From Coriaria nepalensis (lineage: Eukaryota > Streptophyta > Magnoliopsida > Cucurbitales > Coriariaceae), in the NCBI GenBank assembly GCA_027186245.1, contig CP114493.1:3913501-3977500 (forward strand): 64,000 bases of DNA, written 5' to 3'. Of this stretch, positions 59,209 to 64,000 are shown piece after piece. The translations under genes were made by a program, and so were the position numbers. Each line of letters opens with the position of its first letter. Position 1 is the first letter of the stretch. Below the pieces are notes generated by a model. It was not told the DNA's origin. It made no database searches and saw nothing but the letters and a program-made list of their open reading frames with translations.

Positions 59209-60320
59209 TATTGAAAGTATATATATAACACATCTAAAAGGGAATTTTTGAAAAACTAATAGATAAAAAAGATGGATTAACTTTTCTCATTAATAATTGA
59301 TTTTGAGATGAAAGTCAAAAATTCTATACAATCTTTTCATCAAGAAGAGAAGAGGGGATAATTTGGTGAAAAAGGAAAAGATATTTCCATGATCTTCCTA
59401 GTTGATATAAGGTTGATCTTTAGAAGAAAATATATGGTTATTCATCGAATAAAATGTATTCGCTCTTTGAGAAAAAAAAAAATTTGAATTAGTTATCGTT
59501 ATTTCGATGATTTACCCTAGACAAGTACTATAAATACGCACATACATGAATGAAAAGTACACATACTTAAAACCCTTCTAATTAAGCATTGCACGGCTTT
59601 GTTCCTCCGATCACTGGTCTTTAGATTTGAAGGGGTGTTTTGTCGAATAAAACCCCGGCATCTCCCCATCTAGTTCTTGAAGTTGGTGCGAGTAATCAAA
59701 TACATATTATGACAATCATTACCAAATTATAATTTTTAAGGTTATAAAGAATAAAAATTGATAGGTAGAAAAAAAAAATTATTAAAATTATGAATTAATT
59801 TTATAAAAAAAAAAAATTAAGTATATTAATATTATTTAGATGATATGAGATATTTTAATATTAATATTAATAAATTTGAGATATTATTTTTTAATTTTAT
59901 ATTTATAATATAATCCAAAATAAAACATTTTTAAAATAAAATGGATAAAACTAAACTGTTTAAAAATTGAAATACAAAAATAAATAAATAATAAAAATTT
60001 AAGAACAAAAATAATAATTTAACCATTTATTTTTCAACGAAATTCTGAGCAAGCTAGTCACTATGAAAATCCTCAAACCTAAAGTCTCATAAAAAAAACC
60101 ATTTCATACAAGTCCATTAAACTGTAAATCATATAAAAAACTATGTCCATATATTAGTAACAAAAACATTCAGGAGATGACTTGAATGTAATAGTTGGAA
60201 TGTGCACTACATACAGTATTCATCATAGTGGTAACAGAGTTGATTATTATTTACACCATCATATTTGCTACAAACACCACCGGGAGGACATTATTGCTTA
60301 ATTACAAACCTTTATCTTTA
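59209..60320. other. Intergenic region 3' of the arabinofuranosidase gene
   Basis: 59212-59320 repeats 56818-56935. 59390-59700 is unassigned. 59760-60010 is extremely AT-rich. No coding sequence is seen. Confidence 0.55.
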
Positions 60321-60326
60321 TTTATT
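60321..60326 (-). terminator. Candidate polyadenylation signal of the arabinofuranosidase gene
   Basis: AATAAA on the minus strand, 14 bases past the stop codon. Such a close signal is possible but the region is AT-rich, so chance occurrence cannot be excluded. Confidence 0.4.
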
Positions 60327-60340
60327 TTATCTAATTACAT

Positions 60341-63300
60341 TTAAATAGAGGATCTAGAGGAAGAATCACTTCCAGTAACCCTGAGAGTGCTAGATTCCTT
60401 CAACAAATCATATGATGTAACTGAATATGGTGAAAGTAGTACATCCATGTCCTTTCCAGCATTTGCAAGTAGAGTTTGGATTGGAACAACCTGCATCAGA
60501 AGAAGAAGAAAAAATGAAAAAGAAGGAAAAAAAAAAAAAATACCCAACAATGAAAACCTTATATGAATGCATGCTTTCTTTATATACTCATGTTTTAGTT
60601 AGAATAAACAGGACCAGAAAATCGTTACAATTACCTTGCTCGGCTCCTTGAATGAATTCTCATCCATGAGACGATCAGATGTAAGAACAGTCTTAGTCGA
60701 TCCAGATGCTTGTATGGAGTTTGAATCCAATCCATTTACAGAAATCGTAAGGTTCACCTTGTTGCTTCCAAAGTTAACAATCTGCAATAGAGTTTGTAAT
60801 TCTCAGGAAATTCTAATCCGGAAATTAAAATTCTTTCCGCAATCTAAACATAGAATTGTAATTTTGACCCAATTCCAATTCTATCAGAATTAGAACTGGA
60901 ATCAAAATTCTAATTCTCAATTCCAATTCCAGCATCCAAACACATCCTTTCAGTGATTAGGAGCAATACTATTAACAAGCATACACATATCCGTGTAAAC
61001 CCGATAAAACATGCATAATTCGAAAAGTCCAGTATACCAAACTCTGGACAGGAAAGCTATGAGCAAACTGACAATTAAGTCCAAGTTATCCTTATCTCCA
61101 TGATAACCAATCAAATAATAATAATAACCTCCATTCCCATTATTCAAAAAGAAAAAATGATAATAATAAAAACAAATACAGAGAATGAAATTATTGACAT
61201 TTAACATCTATTACCTTAATTTTCAGGTACTCGTTGCCATCTTCTGAACTCCAAGAAATTGCCGATGCAACAAGAGAAGTAGAAGAATTAGTTTCGAGTG
61301 TACTAGCATGAAAAATTGCTCCACTTGACTCTGTGAAAAATCGTTGCACCCAATAGCTAGGAGTTCCATAGTTATGTGATGAGTTGAACACAATTGCATC
61401 TGGATTCCACCTTTATGACCCACAAAAGATATAAGGAATAAATAAATATGGGAAGTTTAACAAATACAAAACAAAACTATAAATAAATAAGACAAACGAC
61501 ATTGAGAAATTTACCTTCTGTCATTGACATTCACAAAAAGTGGTGCATAGCTTGCCATTTCAACAATATCGCTGTACAGAAATGACATTTTTCTTTCATG
61601 AGAGCAGCCAAAGACGAATGAAAGGTCAAGAGAAGTGATAAGACTATTATAGTGAGAGACCTGTTCTTTTCGAGTCCAATAAGAAATCCAGCTTCAGCTA
61701 GTGCTGCTAAAAGACTTCCTTGGCCAGCATCCTTTCCCGTAACAGCATATTCACTCACAAAAGCCTGGAAAGGAAGTATTCAACCAACAGGGTGTTATCG
61801 TAACTATGCTTTCAATAACAAAGGAATAAAACTAATAAGAAGGCATATTGCAACACCACCTTTGGACCATTACGAGACGTTTTATCGAATTGATGTGTCA
61901 TGGAAAAAACCTGGCTGGCAGAACTGTAAATCTGACAAAGAGATAAACAGATCACTAAGATAAACTCCATTCTCTCGCCAATATAACATATATGACACAC
62001 AAAGGAAAAATCAAATTTCTGTAACAAATACTATTGCTTATAAGCTTATAATTAAGAAGTTTACATGAAAATCGTAAAGATCAGCTGGGTGATCCAACAG
62101 CTGAGAAGAACCGTCACAGTTTGAAACTATTTTGATGTCTGGGTAGGCTTGTTTTATAGCATTGTAAAACTTAAGGTAATTTCCTGGTCCATAAGAAAAA
62201 TGGAAATCAAATAAGAGCTATCTATCTCAAACAACTTAATGACTTCACAGGAGACTTAATGGTCCACAAATAAGCATAGCAATGGCAAAATAAAATTCAA
62301 TATATAATAAGAACCTCGGTAATTCTTTTTGCCACAGTCCTCATTCCCAATAGCAACATATTTCAAGTCAAAAGGTTCTGGATGTCCCATTTGAGCTCGA
62401 ACAGAACCCCATTTGGAGCCCGCATCTCCTCTTGCAAACTCAATACTGTCAAGAGCTTCCTACAATCAATATAACATAGCAAACGCTAACATCGGTCATT
62501 TATTTTCGTTAGTAAATATGTGATAATGCAAAATAAATTAACTGCCAATAACATGATAGTTAGCATTTAATCCCAGTATCTGGTTATGCCAACAAAGACC
62601 ACAAATTATTAAGACTATCCTAACTCTTAATCAAGACAAGAGGCAACATATAATTGGTTGACGAGCCAAAACAAGTCCCTGTTTCTGCAAAGTTCACTTG
62701 AAACAAAGTAAGACCTTGTCCCCATTTCAAAATCTCGATTTCTTACAGTGAAAGAAATATGTTGTAATTACATTAAAACCTTTGATTTAAAATTCGTAAC
62801 TGCCCAAAAACTTAGAAAAAAAAGAATTCAGAATATCCAACCATTATTTCAGAACCCCAAATGATTGATAGAATTTACCATGGACATTTATTTAAGTAAA
62901 AAAGTAAAATGCTCATAAGAGAGAGGGAAATTAAAAAGTAGAAAGTGAAATACTAGCAAACATACCTGCACAAAAGGCAAGACACTAGACGTATCAACTT
63001 GGTCTTGATGACTAATCCCTACAAAGTTGATAAAGTGGAAAATGAAGGAGGGATACTACGAAAGAAAAGAGTAATCCCACATAATAATAGTTGAGAAGCT
63101 AAGAATAAATGTACCATTATTGACAACCCAAACTGGCGATGAACCAATATCCTCTGCTAGCTGCAAAAAAATGATATGCATAAGCTTATAAATATATTAA
63201 AAGAAAAAATCTATACAAACCTGATCCAACATAACTGGAAGGAGTAAAGAAACACGTACTTGGAGAAACTCAAAATAGCCAAGCCCATCATCAGTCCAGT

Positions 63301-64000
63301 ACATCCAAACATCACCAAAGTGTCCGGGCCTCTCTTCCCATGGCCCAATGCTTTCTTTCCATCGAAATGCATTTCTTAACCACTCACCTTCAACAAAGCA
63401 ACCACCTATTCCACATTTGATCAGGATGAGTTAGCATGAGTCTTTTAGACTCTATAGGCATAATCTGGTTAGAACCAAGAGCTAAAAAAGAAACCTAGAA
63501 CTAAAGCATATGATAGATACAATTCCATGAATACCTGGAAATCTGATAAATCTTGGTTCCAAGCCAGCCAGCATTTCAACAAGATCATTCCGGAAACCTC
63601 GACCCTGATTTGTTGCAGGGGTAAGGAAATGATAATAACAAATGATAAATGATATGTACTGAGAAAACTTAACCTAATTGTTTTCACACCAAACAAATTT
63701 ATTAAAGGCAGTACCTTGAATGTGTCAATGGGCATGGCAGAAACTTGGTCAAACCATATAACAGTTTTCTTGGCTGTAGTCAACTGAAGTCTAGAATTAC
63801 CATCTGTTCCTATGGATTCCAACACAAGCTCCACCTTTGTCCAGTTTGACACGTCAGAAGCTCTACAAAGGAAAAATGGTAAATATTCTACAATTTTGCT
63901 AGTAAAGAAATCTTATATCTAAGAATACTCAGAAAGAAAGGGCTCACATGATGGAAGATGATGCCAATTTCTTTCCCGATGAACCAATCAATGAAACAGA
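60341..64000 (-). CDS. ASD1: GH51 alpha-L-arabinofuranosidase, C-terminal 501 residues (5' end outside window)
   Basis: Fourteen exons on the minus strand: 64000-63948 (partial), 63862-63715, 63604-63535, 63405-63260, 63160-63115, 63018-62966, 62459-62315, 62183-62065, 61931-61860, 61764-61661, 61571-61515, 61410-61215, 60781-60635, 60490-60341. All phases join and all introns are GT-AG. The frame opens in the N-terminal carbohydrate-binding-like region (SVSLIGSSGKKLASS), passes RFIRFPGGCFVEGEWL, then YVAIGNEDCG with the acid/base Glu and FVSEYAVTG with the nucleophile Glu. The C-terminal beta domain follows (PSYWVQRFF; KTVLTS) and the protein ends SSRSSI. It closely follows Arabidopsis ASD1 (At3g10740), about 678 residues, so roughly the first quarter, including the signal peptide, is to the right of the window. 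The family removes arabinose side chains from wall arabinans and arabinoxylans in the apoplast. No lesion is visible. Confidence 0.95.

Noticed and set aside
1..64000. tRNA, rRNA or other structured RNA genes
   Set aside because: No cloverleaf-like sequence or rRNA motif was recognised by eye. The TGGTATCAGAG matches are primer-binding sites of retroelements and not tRNA genes. A covariance-model scan would be needed to exclude small RNAs.

Overview
The window is nuclear DNA from a flowering plant, most likely a eudicot. Evidence: AT-rich sequence, small exons with GT-AG introns, three recognisable plant gene families, and many degenerate Ty1/copia and Ty3/gypsy retrotransposons nested in one another. 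The species cannot be named from the sequence. I see no rRNA or tRNA genes and nothing bacterial.

Three host genes are supported. (1) The 3' part of an EMC8/9 gene (ER membrane protein complex subunit, + strand, exons between 739 and 2336; the start lies outside the window). (2) A complete four-exon gene for a membrane-anchored RING-H2 E3 ubiquitin ligase (- strand, 14586 to 11551, 346 residues). (3) The C-terminal 501 residues of a GH51 alpha-L-arabinofuranosidase (- strand, 14 exons between 64000 and 60341; the start lies outside the window). They do not form an operon or an evident pathway; they are ordinary separate genes around a repeat block.

Layout. 2.3-3.7 kb is AT-rich intergenic DNA. 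3659-5336 is a solo LTR. 5656-5800 is a short GC-rich tandem repeat. 5.8-8.2 kb is the 3' half of a copia element and 8.2-10.8 kb the 3' half of a gypsy chromovirus. 11.55-14.59 kb is the RING gene. 15.0-15.2 kb is a long AAT microsatellite. From 15.8 to 30.5 kb a minus-strand copia element is split inside its integrase by a + strand gypsy element with 3.4 kb LTRs (about 18.1-29.2 kb). 30.5-56.4 kb is a mosaic of related copia elements with about 2.16 kb LTRs in both orientations. That mosaic is interrupted by a second copy of the solo LTR (31613-33346), a Mutator-like inverted-repeat element (38380-39008), a fragment of another gypsy gag (about 42.2-44.3 kb) and a full minus-strand gypsy element (about 44.3-52.5 kb). 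57049-59208 is another minus-strand copy of the 2.16 kb LTR. 60.3-64 kb is the arabinofuranosidase gene.

All retroelement coding regions are broken by stops and frameshifts, and three of the five reverse transcriptases have lost catalytic aspartates, so none looks autonomous. I did not find a convincing new biological system. The most unusual structure is a short motif with consensus near GGCTAYRGACACGTGG, repeated four times at 84-102 base spacing in the untranslated leader of two related copia elements. Next are two different tandem-repeat arrays inside each LTR of the 18-29 kb gypsy element.
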